Below are positions 8,385 through 17,742 of a stretch of DNA of 64,000 bases, in pieces (the first letter of the stretch is position 1; each line of letters starts with the position of its first letter). The stretch lies in assembly GCA_905221095.1 (NCBI GenBank), contig CAJNBV010000001.1, positions 273,824-337,823 of the forward strand. Direction: 5' to 3'. This DNA comes from a bacterium (GTDB lineage Bacteria > Bacillota > Bacilli > Lactobacillales > Streptococcaceae). Below the pieces are notes generated by a model. The model worked only from the letters and a program-made list of their open reading frames with translations, did not search any database and had not been told where the DNA came from. The position numbers were made by a program, and so were the translations under genes.

Positions 8385-10265
8385 TTAAGTTGTATAAATG
8401 GTTGAAGCTGTCGCAATGGTATGCCACTGGTTAGCTGTTGTTGCTGCGAAGTCCTTATCTGCGTAGAAGTCAGTAAATGGCAAGATGTCTACTTCTAGTT
8501 CTTCGATGCGGTCAATTTGACCAGCCAGATAAGCCTCGATGCGACTTTCTGCTCGCTTGATGCGTTGCAAGAGTCCGCCCATACGGATATCAACTGTATC
8601 CAAGCCAAAGACCTTGTTTTCCTTCAACCATTGGTGGCTAAAGAGGGCATGGAAGTCTTCAATCTCGCTTCTGAGTTCTGGTAATTCTTGTCTTGCGATT
8701 TCTTGCAGGCTTTCTTTATCACCCGCTTGGTAGGACTGACGGATGCGTCGTCCCACATCCACTTTACTACTTAAAATCTGGTTCAACTGAGCCTGAGTTT
8801 CAAAGAGGTAAGCATACTTTCCTGCTTTTTCTTTAATCTCAGCAAGCGTCTCAGCTGCCTGAGCGAAGTGCGGTTTGTCCTGTTCAGGTGTCATGTGGCG
8901 GTCAAGTATTGGGCAGAGAACATCCTGGTAAAAGACATAGCGGTTGGGATTGATGCCACTGAGATTGCCTGGTAAATCTGGTAAGAGGTTGGCTAGGTCA
9001 ATCTGCATAAAATCCTCAACTGATAGGCCTGTATTGGTCTTGAAGCGAGCAGACAAACGGTCTAGGTTATTGCGGTAGCTGAGTTCTGCCCAGATTTGCA
9101 AGCTTGGTAGGATAGAAAACTGGGCAGTTTCCCCACCATTGTCTCCCCAACCCGTCACGATGACTTCTTTGATGTCATTGGCACGGCAGGCTTTATTGGC
9201 TTCAAGAGCGATGAGACGACTGAAATGGTTGTTGGGTGTAAAACCAATCCACTTCCAAGCTCCACCTGCAAAGGCAAGGTCATGACTAATCTTGTGATGG
9301 TTGCGGAAATTGCGATTGTATTTTTCCTCGCTATCCTGATAATAGTCCCAGTAAACCAAGGTCACACGGTCTTTGAGGCGGTCTAGGTAGACACGCGTTT
9401 CCTCTGGAATTTCCACGTCACGGTCGTACTGACCATCCGCTGACATGAGTTTGAAGAACATATCGCTCCACATCTGGCAGTGGAAACCATACTTGTCAGC
9501 AATATCCAGCACGCGCTCCAAGTGTTGGCACATGAGAAGACTACGGTCTACAACGCCGTTCAAGATAAGGTAGCGTCCCAAACCAACCAAGTGGGCTTCG
9601 TCCATCCCGATATTGACCTTGCGAGTTTGCAGTTTAGATAGAGTCGCAAACATGCCATCAATCAGGTTATAAACCTTTTCTTCGCCAATGAGAAGAATAT
9701 CCTCCACATCACGGAGCTCCTGCACTTCCTTGACACCCCATTTGACAAAGGCTGACAAATGGGCCAAGGTCTGGATGCAGGGCACAAAGGTCATGTCAAA
9801 CTGCTGGGCATAGGATTCTATTTCCTGCAACTCCTCAGCCGAGTAGGCACCACGGAAGTAACCAAAGTAAGGTTGCCCCTCAATCTGGTAGGTGTCTTCC
9901 ATGTAGAGCTCAAAGGTTGAGTAGCCCATGAGTACCAAGACCTCAATCATCTGCTTGGCAGAAGCCACATTCAAAACTGCATTTCTGGAACAGTCTACCA
10001 TGTAGGCTAAATCTTCATAAGCCGCCTGTTCTTCAATCGCTACTTTGTCACCTTCTGATAGAGCCGTTGCCAACAAAGACAAGGCACGATAAAGTTGGTG
10101 AGGTTTGCGGTAGGTTAGTTGATAGTGTCCACCCTCACCCTTGATAGAGATAGAGGCTTGGTCAGATTGGGCGACAGCTACCTCTACATCTGGTAGCGAA
10201 ATGTGCTTTTTAAGCAACTCTACTGCTTGCTCTTGTTTGGGACTAAGTCCTGTAAATCTTACCAT
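8385..10265 (-). CDS. GH20 beta-N-acetylhexosaminidase, intracellular
   Basis: Exo-acting beta-hexosaminidase, 626 residues, without a signal peptide, so probably cytoplasmic. It should remove terminal GlcNAc (possibly GalNAc) from imported glycan fragments. The GH20 Asp-Glu catalytic pair is seen at [11 protein letters not shown] (Asp222-Glu223): Glu as acid/base, Asp orienting the substrate acetamido group. An N-terminal alpha/beta domain precedes the TIM barrel, and a long helical C-terminal part follows. I match it from memory to GH20C of pneumococcus. Its ATG overlaps the last seven bases of the ROK gene, so translation is coupled. It is the last enzyme gene before the terminator and the importer genes. 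Confidence 0.9.
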   Translation of the reverse strand: MVRFTGLSPKQEQAVELLKKHISLPDVEVAVAQSDQASISIKGEGGHYQLTYRKPHQLYRALSLLATALSEGDKVAIEEQAAYEDLAYMVDCSRNAVLNVASAKQMIEVLVLMGYSTFELYMEDTYQIEGQPYFGYFRGAYSAEELQEIESYAQQFDMTFVPCIQTLAHLSAFVKWGVKEVQELRDVEDILLIGEEKVYNLIDGMFATLSKLQTRKVNIGMDEAHLVGLGRYLILNGVVDRSLLMCQHLERVLDIADKYGFHCQMWSDMFFKLMSADGQYDRDVEIPEETRVYLDRLKDRVTLVYWDYYQDSEEKYNRNFRNHHKISHDLAFAGGAWKWIGFTPNNHFSRLIALEANKACRANDIKEVIVTGWGDNGGETAQFSILPSLQIWAELSYRNNLDRLSARFKTNTGLSVEDFMQIDLANLLPDLPGNLSGINPNRYVFYQDVLCPILDRHMTPEQDKPHFAQAAETLAEIKEKAGKYAYLFETQAQLNQILSSKVDVGRRIRQSYQAGDKESLQEIARQELPELRSEIEDFHALFSHQWLKENKVFGLDTVDIRMGGLLQRIKRAESRIEAYLAGQIDRIEELEVDILPFTDFYADKDFAATTANQWHTIATASTIYTT

Positions 10266-11128
10266 TGGTTTTCCTCCTGTAGCCAGTTGACAAGGGCACC
10301 GTAGAGATTGGCATCTGCATGATAAGTACAGGCTTGGATAACGGGTGCAACCGTGTATTCTTCGTAAGTTTCTACAAAATCATCGACAGCTTTTTTGACC
10401 CCTTGGATGAAGTCTGGATTTTGACTGATAGAACCGCCTAGGCTAATGATATCTGGATCGATGAGATACTGAATATTAAGCAAACCTTGAGCAAGATTGC
10501 GATTCATGCGCTCAATAGCTTCTTGGCAAAGGGTATTACCAGCTGCAGCCTCTTGGTAAATCTTGCGACCGTCCCAGTCAGTCTGACCAGACTTTTCAAT
10601 CACGTATCGCACCATATTTCCAGTTGATGCTAGTTGCGACCAGTTGTTGAGCTTTTCAGCAGGGGCAAGGGTTGTCATATAGCCAAATTCGCCACCCAAG
10701 CCGTGTCGGCCTCGGTGAAGTCTACCGTTGATAATCATGGCTCCGCCAATCCCTGTCCCAATCACGACACAGGCTGCATTTTCAAGTTCTGGATGAGCCA
10801 GTAATTCACTGAGCCCAACGCAGTTGGCATCATTTTCCAGATGGACAGGAATCTGATAAGAGTTAAGCGCCTCATACCAAGAAAAGCCGTGGATGTAGGG
10901 CACCGCACTGAAGCCATCAATCACACCTGTTTCTTGATTGACTGCTCCTGGAACACTCATAGCAATCCCGCTGTAATCCTGTTCTGACAAGCGCTGGTCT
11001 AGCCAAGCTAGTAAATCCTCCAAGCTTTCTGGCGTTGGAATGCTTGCCTTATCCAATATTTTCCCATCAGGAGTCAGACTAGCAAACTTAATCCCAGTCC
11101 CTCCGATATCAATCGTTGCAATGGTCAT
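10259..11128 (-). CDS. ROK family sugar kinase
   Basis: Sugar kinase of the ROK family, 289 residues. The phosphate-binding motif [10 protein letters not shown] is at residues 7-16, the catalytic Asp lies in LENDANCVG (about residue 102), and GTGIGGAMI is the second nucleotide loop. The CXCGXXGC zinc motif of classic ROK glucokinases is not visible. Position between mannosidases and a hexosaminidase suggests mannose or GlcNAc as substrate, which is an inference. Neither of the two nearby ATGs (11128, and 11140 which adds four residues) has an ordinary ribosome-binding site. A strong hairpin ends a few bases upstream, with an AAAGGAGG on its far side. The gene end overlaps the GH20 start. Confidence 0.88.
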   Translation of the reverse strand: MTIATIDIGGTGIKFASLTPDGKILDKASIPTPESLEDLLAWLDQRLSEQDYSGIAMSVPGAVNQETGVIDGFSAVPYIHGFSWYEALNSYQIPVHLENDANCVGLSELLAHPELENAACVVIGTGIGGAMIINGRLHRGRHGLGGEFGYMTTLAPAEKLNNWSQLASTGNMVRYVIEKSGQTDWDGRKIYQEAAAGNTLCQEAIERMNRNLAQGLLNIQYLIDPDIISLGGSISQNPDFIQGVKKAVDDFVETYEEYTVAPVIQACTYHADANLYGALVNWLQEENQW

Positions 11129-11144
11129 TATTTTTACCATAAAA

Positions 11145-11183
11145 AGGGGCGAATCAGCAGTTAGTCCTTACTTTTTCGCCCCT
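11145..11183 (-). promoter_or_regulatory. Intercistronic hairpin immediately before the ROK start
   Basis: Perfect 9-base GC-rich stem AGGGGCGAA / TTCGCCCCT with a 21-base loop, followed on the minus strand by TTTTTATGG, where the ATG is the first possible ROK start. It looks like an intrinsic terminator or attenuator between GH38 and ROK. An AAAGG(AGG) ribosome-binding sequence abuts the 5' arm. Confidence 0.7.
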
Positions 11184-11225
11184 CCTTTCTATCTCTTATT
11201 ATTAGTTATCAAGCACGTTCAAATC

Positions 11226-13871
11226 TTAGATTTCTTCTTTTTTGATCAATTCTGTACGAATCTCTTGCGGTGCAATTAAGCCTCTATGAACTGGGTATGG
11301 TCGTTCAAGTAGGTCAAGGAAGAGATGTTGACTTTCCGGTACACGTACATTTTCATTACACATATTGTAGTAACGAAGAACATAGCCTTCTTCATTTTCA
11401 GCTACCTTAAAGGCTGTTGGACAGATTTGCGGTATGCTGAGAACAGAATGGCTCAAGAGGCTACCAGTCGCAGCCACGCTTCCTTCTTGTCTAGCAATCT
11501 GAAGGCTGGTAAATGGTGTCTGCAAGGCTTTAGCCCGACGATAGGCTGAAAAGCGTTCTTGGGCTTGGTGGCATTCAATCGCAAATTCGACTTCAAACTC
11601 ACGCAAGCATTGTGCTTCTGGTGTTGGGAAGTAGCCCCAGTCACCCAACTCACCTGATGCACGCAAAATAGTCACGGCAATGGTGTCGTCTCCAAGGATT
11701 TCGTATTCATTCAATCCCTTGTTAGATACAGTCACACCTTTTTCATCATCATACAGACTGACAAAGGCTTGTTGGTGTTGAGGATTTTCAGGATTTTCCC
11801 ATGAAGCTGCTGGTTTGTTTGGTCGTGTTACCACTTCATAGATGCTTTCAGAATCATTGCTTGGACGCGTGTTATGAGTCTTGACCAAGAGACGGATACG
11901 GTGGTCCTTAGCAGTGTTAGTAAAGCGAGTCTTAAAGCGGATTTGTGGATTGTCAACAAAGACAGTCAACTCAGTTTCAAGAGGAATGTTTGTCAATTCT
12001 TCTGACCGTCCAGCTTCACGCTTCATAAACTCGATGATGCCTTTTTGCTCTTCTTCTAGCTTTTCATCTGCACTGACAGGCACGGTCAATTCATGTTTGA
12101 GCAAAATCTTAGCGTAGCGAGCTGTGTTTTCCAAGACCTCGTAGCCCTTAAGCTCTGCATAGATTGGCTCTGTTCCTTTTGGTTGGAAATAGATATACTC
12201 GTTTCCGATGTCCCCACGGTCTTCAAAGCGGATAAAATCTTCATAGGCTTCGTGAGTTGTCTTATCATAGACTGTAATGTTGTCATCCACACTCACCGTT
12301 ACAAATGGCGTATCAATGACTCCGTTTTGGTAGATGCCATCACGGTGTTCTTGTTCTCCTTCCAGCAATTGGAAGGTTGTCCAAGAAAGTGGCGCTAGGT
12401 GAACTGGAATTGTCACGCGCACTTGACGAGCAATACGAGCTTGGCGGAACTTGTCCTTTGGTAAATCGTACTCAAAATTAGCCCCAAGGTCTTCTATTTT
12501 AGCCTCTACAGGACGACCATCCAAGTCCTCCACACGGTAGCTTGGCAAGGTCAAGGCAGCCATCTTCTTATAGCCTTCTGTTGGATGTAATTCCTTGAAA
12601 TCACAAGTCGCCACATCAATCACTGTGCTGACAGTATCGACCTTATCATGCAAGCCTGTGTTAATAACCGTAAAGAGATAGTCACTTTGAGCCTTAGCTG
12701 TAGCGATTTTACCCTTCCACTCATTGAGCAAGTTGCTCTTAACAAAGTTTCCTACTTGGTTGACCTTGGCAAAACGAGTTTCCATCTCACGGTGAACTTC
12801 GTCCACACTACAGCCACAGATACTATCATGCGGCGCATTCTGCAAAAGAGTTTTCCAAGCATAGGTCAACTGATCCTTGTGGTTGTGGCCCCCAGTGATA
12901 ATAGTCAAGGGTTCTACAACTTGCTCTAGGAGGTTGCTATTTTCTTGGAAGGCTTGTTTGAGATAAATACGAGATGAAGAAGTGTTGGCAAGTGTGTACC
13001 AGCCGTCTGTTTCCTGACTGGTCAACTCACCTGTAACCGTTGATAACTGCTCTGGTAGGGCACTTTCCACGGCTTGAACATATTCATCAAAGGAACTATG
13101 AACAAAGGTTACATCTGGGAAGAGTTCATTTGCCACACGAATGGCTTCGCTCAGATTTTTCTGTACAGGCTGGTGGTCACATCCGTTCATCATCAACCAT
13201 TGGTTTGTCGAAGCGTAGTCACGCACATCTGACAATTTTTGTTTCCAGAAGGTCAAGGCCTCGTCCTTATCAACTGGAATTTCATTCCCGTTACTGTACC
13301 AGTTGGCAAAGAGAATCCCGAGGACACGACTACCATCCGCACCCTGCCAGTACATTTCTGAAAACTGGGAAGTAAACTGCTCATCTTCGAGAACTTGGTT
13401 GTCAAATCCAATCGGTTTCACACCACGACCAAAGGCTGCCACGTGAATGCCTGATTTTTGAAGGATTTGAGGAGCTTGTCCCATATTTCCAAAGGTATCT
13501 GGGAAGTAACCAATCTGGGTTGATTTGCCCCATTTTGCAGCCTCCTGCTGACCAATAAGAGTATTGCGGACATTTGCTTCACTTGAAATTAAGTAGTCAT
13601 CCTGCAAGATATAAAAGGGACCAATTTTAAGTTTGCCCTCGTCAATGTAGCGTTGGACTTTGTCACGATTTTCAGGGCGAATTTGCAAGTAGTCATCAAG
13701 GACAATGGTTTGTCCATCTAAATGGAAACTCTTGAACTCAGGGTCATTTTCAAAGAGATCAAAGAGATTGTCAAATAATTCCACCAACTGCATACGGTGG
13801 CTTTCAAAAGGCAAGTACCACTCACGGTCCCAGTGACTATGTGAGATAATATGTACAACAACATTTTCCAT
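11226..13871 (-). CDS. GH38 alpha-mannosidase
   Basis: Class II alpha-mannosidase, 881 residues, cytoplasmic (no signal peptide). It opens with the zinc-site signature HSHWDREWY (residues 8-16). The presumed nucleophile Asp is in GYFPDTFGN (about residue 120), and further metal ligand candidates are in GGHNHKDQ and NAPHDSICGC. Central helical and C-terminal beta domains follow, as in bacterial GH38 enzymes. It should release alpha-linked mannose from imported N-glycan pieces. The start at 13871 (MENVVV) has GAGG nine bases upstream; a frame starting at 13886 uses an ATG that overlaps this site. It lies 210 bases downstream of GH125, and the gap may contain its own promoter. Confidence 0.92.
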   Translation of the reverse strand: MENVVVHIISHSHWDREWYLPFESHRMQLVELFDNLFDLFENDPEFKSFHLDGQTIVLDDYLQIRPENRDKVQRYIDEGKLKIGPFYILQDDYLISSEANVRNTLIGQQEAAKWGKSTQIGYFPDTFGNMGQAPQILQKSGIHVAAFGRGVKPIGFDNQVLEDEQFTSQFSEMYWQGADGSRVLGILFANWYSNGNEIPVDKDEALTFWKQKLSDVRDYASTNQWLMMNGCDHQPVQKNLSEAIRVANELFPDVTFVHSSFDEYVQAVESALPEQLSTVTGELTSQETDGWYTLANTSSSRIYLKQAFQENSNLLEQVVEPLTIITGGHNHKDQLTYAWKTLLQNAPHDSICGCSVDEVHREMETRFAKVNQVGNFVKSNLLNEWKGKIATAKAQSDYLFTVINTGLHDKVDTVSTVIDVATCDFKELHPTEGYKKMAALTLPSYRVEDLDGRPVEAKIEDLGANFEYDLPKDKFRQARIARQVRVTIPVHLAPLSWTTFQLLEGEQEHRDGIYQNGVIDTPFVTVSVDDNITVYDKTTHEAYEDFIRFEDRGDIGNEYIYFQPKGTEPIYAELKGYEVLENTARYAKILLKHELTVPVSADEKLEEEQKGIIEFMKREAGRSEELTNIPLETELTVFVDNPQIRFKTRFTNTAKDHRIRLLVKTHNTRPSNDSESIYEVVTRPNKPAASWENPENPQHQQAFVSLYDDEKGVTVSNKGLNEYEILGDDTIAVTILRASGELGDWGYFPTPEAQCLREFEVEFAIECHQAQERFSAYRRAKALQTPFTSLQIARQEGSVAATGSLLSHSVLSIPQICPTAFKVAENEEGYVLRYYNMCNENVRVPESQHLFLDLLERPYPVHRGLIAPQEIRTELIKKEEI

Positions 13872-14081
13872 GAAGTAAAACCTCATTCTAAATTTAAATT
13901 TTTATTGTTAACATTTTTGGATGTAAGATTTGCTCAATCAAATTCAACAAATCACCAACAGTTTAACTCTAAATATTTTATTTATCAAGAATTTAACTAC
14001 GATTTGAGGTGAAATTTGAAAGAAGTAAATATTCAGTTACTTTGTCTTAGTAAACTGACTAAAAACAAGTAAAATCCTAGA

Positions 14082-15362
14082 TTAACGAATATCCAGGTAA
14101 TCCAAGACTAATTCGCAGAACATCATGTTGGCCCAAGAGAACCATTCACGAGAGTAAAGCGTTGGGTCGTCCACGTGGAAGCTTTCATGCATGACACCTG
14201 TGCCCCCATCGCAAGCAACCAGCTGATCCAGCAAGAATTTCTTCTCTGCCTTATCTCTTGTTGTCAAGCCTTGGATAGAAAGGGCAATGGGCCAGATATA
14301 GCGATAGAAGGTATGAGAACTTCCGAGACCACTAGCATATTCTCCTTGGTAGAAATATGGATTTTCAGGGCTAAGAATGGTACGGCGAGTGGCTTGATAC
14401 ACTTCGTCGTCAATGTCGCAGTAGCCTAGATAAGGTGCAGCCAACAAACTTGGTACGTTTGGATCATCCATGATGCTGGCATTTCCTAGGCCATCCACTT
14501 CAAAGGCATAAATCTTTTCGCCCTTGCTGTTGGTGGTGTAGGCGTAGTTTTCGATTCCTTCTTGGATTTCAGACTGGAGACGCTTAGCATCAGCAATAAT
14601 ACTCTCGCTATCAGCTAGGTCTAGTTCTGCAAAGATTTCTTGCACGTAACCCAAGACTACTACAGCAAACATATTTGACGGAATCAAGTAACTATACTGA
14701 CAGCAGTCATCACTCGGACGAAAAGCTGACCAAGTCATACCTGTCACTGCAAAATCAGGTCCAAAGCCATCATTTACCAAGGTATCTTCCTTACGGTCCG
14801 TATCACGGACAAAACGATAAGGAGAGTTCTTATGGTCTTGTTCTACCGTCCACAGATGAAGAATTTCCTTGGTCGCTGTGATAAAAGTCTCATCAAACTG
14901 ACTAGTCTCGCCAGTCTCTTTCCAGAGGAGATAAGCCAACTGCAAAGGATAGCAAAGCGAATCCACCTCATACTTGCGTTCCCAAATCCAACCATTCAGG
15001 TCTGTGTGATCGGTCTCGTGGTGCCCCTTCCAGTTTTCCTCAATGTTAAATGAGTTGGCATAAGGATCCTTGAGAATCAAGGTCATCTGACGTTTGACTA
15101 AACCTGCAATGGTCTGACGCAGGAGGGCATCTCTTTTAGCCACATGCAGGTAGGGTCTGAGTTGGGCTGTCGAATCCCGAAGCCACATAGCAGGAATATC
15201 TCCTGTGAGCACAAAGATTGAACCATCTTCTAGGATTTCAACCGTATTGTCCAAGGTGTCTGTATAGCAACGCTCGAAGACATCCACCCACTCCGGATGG
15301 TCCTTAGCCCGCTCTGCTACTTCGTCTAGCCATTCTCTAACAATTTCTTTCGAATAAATCAT
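14082..15362 (-). CDS. GH125 exo-alpha-1,6-mannosidase
   Basis: Inverting exo-alpha-1,6-mannosidase of family GH125, 426 residues, cytoplasmic, the usual family length. The signature GDIPAMWLRDSTAQLRPY (from about residue 54) and the FRPSDDCCQYSYLIPSNMF segment (about 218-236) are present in the expected (alpha/alpha)6-barrel pattern. It completes trimming of the N-glycan core together with GH38. Start 15362 was chosen for the AGAGGAAA site; an upstream ATG adds eight residues. It is transcribed away from GH92 from a shared 170-base intergenic region and heads the leftward series GH125-GH38-ROK-GH20. Confidence 0.92.
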   Translation of the reverse strand: MIYSKEIVREWLDEVAERAKDHPEWVDVFERCYTDTLDNTVEILEDGSIFVLTGDIPAMWLRDSTAQLRPYLHVAKRDALLRQTIAGLVKRQMTLILKDPYANSFNIEENWKGHHETDHTDLNGWIWERKYEVDSLCYPLQLAYLLWKETGETSQFDETFITATKEILHLWTVEQDHKNSPYRFVRDTDRKEDTLVNDGFGPDFAVTGMTWSAFRPSDDCCQYSYLIPSNMFAVVVLGYVQEIFAELDLADSESIIADAKRLQSEIQEGIENYAYTTNSKGEKIYAFEVDGLGNASIMDDPNVPSLLAAPYLGYCDIDDEVYQATRRTILSPENPYFYQGEYASGLGSSHTFYRYIWPIALSIQGLTTRDKAEKKFLLDQLVACDGGTGVMHESFHVDDPTLYSREWFSWANMMFCELVLDYLDIR

Positions 15363-15497
15363 CGTGCAATTTCCTCTTTCAAACAAGTTTCATTTTCAGT
15401 ATATAGCTTTTGAGACAGAAAATACATACACAAATGATAGTCATTTTTCTACAAAATAGTTATCTTCGAAACTCCTTTTCTAAAGGCTCTCTTTTTC

Positions 15498-15506
15498 TGA
15501 TATAAT
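15498..15506 (+). promoter_or_regulatory. Extended -10 promoter of GH92
   Basis: TGATATAAT, an extended -10 (TGN plus TATAAT), 27 bases before the GH92 ATG. The -35 is weak (TTCTAA). An AAAGGAAAG ribosome-binding site follows. Confidence 0.6.
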
Positions 15507-15532
15507 GTAGAAAAACAGCTAAAGGAAAGACT

Positions 15533-17629
15533 ATGAAACCACTACTTGAAACCATCGATACCCGCTTTGGAACTGCCAGTAAGCATGCCTTTTCTCGTGG
15601 AAATACCCTGCCTTACACAGGCCTTCCTTTTGGGATGAATTACTTTGTGCCCCAGACCAGTGATCAGGAAGGAGCTTGGTTTTTCGATCCGCATTTGCCC
15701 ATCTTTCAGGGGATTCGATTAACCCACCAACCCAGTCCTTGGATTGGGGACTACTCTTGGCTCCTTCTGACACCTGTCACAGGCCAACTAGGTGGAGACA
15801 GCCTCTTCCACCGCCAATCTTCCTATGATATGGATAAATCCTCCTTTCAGCCTCATTATCTGAAAATTTTCTCCCTTCGTTATCAGATTGAAAGCCAGCT
15901 CACACCGACTTGCTACGGTGCTTCTATTCGTTTGGAGCAAAAGCAAGGCAAAGCCCTCTCCCTCTATCTTCACGCAGCAGATAAACTGACCGTAGAGCAA
16001 GTAGATAAGCGAACGCTTGTCCTAAGACAAGAAGGAAAAACTGAGACCAACAAAAATCCGCTAATAATGTTCACTGCCCTGCAAATGAATACGAATATTC
16101 TTGCTGTCAGCCAAGAAGGTGAAGATTGGCGAATTGACTTGGAAGATAGCCATGCTGAGATTCAACTAGGGGCTTCTTTCATCTCTCCTTCTCAAGCTTT
16201 AACCAATCTACCTCAAGAAGATTTTGATAGCTGTAAAGCAAGTGCCCAAGCGAACTGGGAAAATCTCCTCCATCGTTTTGACGTTATCGAGACAGGAGAG
16301 GCTGACCGAACCTTCTTTGACCACTGCCTTTACAGACTATTCCTATTTCCTCAAACTTTTTATGAGGTTAATGAATCAAGGCAAGCCATCCACATGGATC
16401 TGGCTACTGGTACTGTCAAGCCCGGTGTCCTCTTTAGCAACAATGGTTTCTGGGATACCTTCCGCACCACCTTCCCCCTCTTTGCCCTTATCATACCAGA
16501 GCATTATCGTCGCTTTTTAGAGGGATTTCTCAATAGCTACCGCGATACTGGTTTCCTTCCAAAATGGCTAGCTCCAGATGAACGTGGCATGATGCCGGGT
16601 ACTCTTTTAGATGGTATTATCGCAGATAGCGCCTGCAAGGACATGGCTCCCGACTTGGAAGAAGAACTCCTTCAAGCCATGCTTGAAACAGCCACCAAGT
16701 CCGACCCTCTCGGCATCAATGGTCGTCACGGACTAGCCCAATACCAAGAGCTTGGCTACCTCTCTACCGACCACCACGAAAGCGTCAGTCATACCCTAGA
16801 CTATGCCTATAGCGACTTTTGTATCGCCAGCTGTGCCAAAAAACTTGGTCAGGATAACATCGCAGAAACTTATAAAACCGATTCACAAAATTACCGCCAT
16901 CTATTTGATACTGAAACAGGCTATATGCGTGCGCGTGATAACCAAGGAAACTTCCGTCCTAACTTCTCTCCTTATAGTTGGGGACGCGACTATGCCGAAT
17001 GCTCTGCCATCCAAGCAACTTTAGGTGTATTACATGACATCCCAGGTTTGCGTCAACTCATGGGCGGAAAAGAAGCCTTTAGTCACTATCTATTGAAAAC
17101 CTGCCAAGATGCTCCCCTCTTTGAGACAACTGGATATGGTTACGAGATTCATGAGATGAGCGAAATGGCTACCGCTCCTTTTGGACAAGTCGCTATTTCC
17201 AACCAACCGAGCTTCCACATTCCTTATCTCTTCCGCTACAGCAACTACCCTGACTACACTGCCCTTCTCATCAAGACCTTGCGTCAGAAAGCCTTTCACC
17301 CAAGCTGGCAAGCCTATCCTGGCGATGAAGACAATGGTAGTCTCTCGGCCTGGTACATCTGGTCGGCTCTCGGATTCTATCCGACCTGTCCAGGAAAACC
17401 CAGCTATGACCTCGGAATCCCTCTCTTTGACCACCTCCGTATCTACCTAGCTAAAGAAAATAAATGGCTAGATATTCATACTGAGCAAAACCACAGCCAC
17501 TTCAACTTTGTCAAAGAATGCCAACTGGACAAGACCTCAGTATCTATCATTCAACACCAAGACCTCTTAAAAGCTGAGCAATTGATCTTCACCCTTAGCT
17601 GGTTGCCAAGTCAGCCGTCCACTTCCTGA
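15533..17629 (+). CDS. GH92 alpha-1,2-mannosidase
   Basis: Calcium-dependent inverting alpha-mannosidase, 698 residues. GH92 landmarks are GFWDTFRTTFPL (about residue 307), HESVSHTLDYAYSDF (about 413) and the catalytic-region motif GDEDNGSLSAWYIWSALGFYP (about 600). From memory, the pneumococcal orthologue trims alpha-1,2-mannose from high-mannose N-glycans to give Man5GlcNAc2, the form EndoD accepts. No signal peptide, membrane anchor or LPXTG is present, so how it meets surface glycans, if it does, is unclear; it may act inside. It is the only plus-strand gene of the island and diverges from GH125. A perfect 15-base-pair terminator ends it. Confidence 0.92.
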   Translation: MKPLLETIDTRFGTASKHAFSRGNTLPYTGLPFGMNYFVPQTSDQEGAWFFDPHLPIFQGIRLTHQPSPWIGDYSWLLLTPVTGQLGGDSLFHRQSSYDMDKSSFQPHYLKIFSLRYQIESQLTPTCYGASIRLEQKQGKALSLYLHAADKLTVEQVDKRTLVLRQEGKTETNKNPLIMFTALQMNTNILAVSQEGEDWRIDLEDSHAEIQLGASFISPSQALTNLPQEDFDSCKASAQANWENLLHRFDVIETGEADRTFFDHCLYRLFLFPQTFYEVNESRQAIHMDLATGTVKPGVLFSNNGFWDTFRTTFPLFALIIPEHYRRFLEGFLNSYRDTGFLPKWLAPDERGMMPGTLLDGIIADSACKDMAPDLEEELLQAMLETATKSDPLGINGRHGLAQYQELGYLSTDHHESVSHTLDYAYSDFCIASCAKKLGQDNIAETYKTDSQNYRHLFDTETGYMRARDNQGNFRPNFSPYSWGRDYAECSAIQATLGVLHDIPGLRQLMGGKEAFSHYLLKTCQDAPLFETTGYGYEIHEMSEMATAPFGQVAISNQPSFHIPYLFRYSNYPDYTALLIKTLRQKAFHPSWQAYPGDEDNGSLSAWYIWSALGFYPTCPGKPSYDLGIPLFDHLRIYLAKENKWLDIHTEQNHSHFNFVKECQLDKTSVSIIQHQDLLKAEQLIFTLSWLPSQPSTS

Positions 17630-17636
17630 AATGCAA

Positions 17637-17670
17637 AAATCTCCTAGCAGGCTTTCCTGCTAGGAGATTT
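17637..17670. terminator. Bidirectional terminator between GH92 and the giant surface protein gene
   Basis: Perfect 15-base stem AAATCTCCTAGCAGG / CCTGCTAGGAGATTT with a 4-base loop, flanked by T runs on both strands. It serves the convergent genes. Confidence 0.85.
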
Positions 17671-17742
17671 TCTTATGAGAGGTACTTGCTTAAGCTTTGA
17701 AAATCGGATTTATCATCTGATATTTATCAAACAATCTACCAA

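Noticed and set aside
13872..14081. A defined promoter and operator for GH38 in the gap after GH125
   Set aside because: Candidate boxes (TTGATA-17-TAAACT) are weak and the region is AT-rich, so chance matches are likely; not listed as a feature.
16089..16096. TACGAATA, the core of the ComX (competence) box
   Set aside because: It lies inside GH92 coding sequence with no downstream start and no supporting T-rich -25 region.
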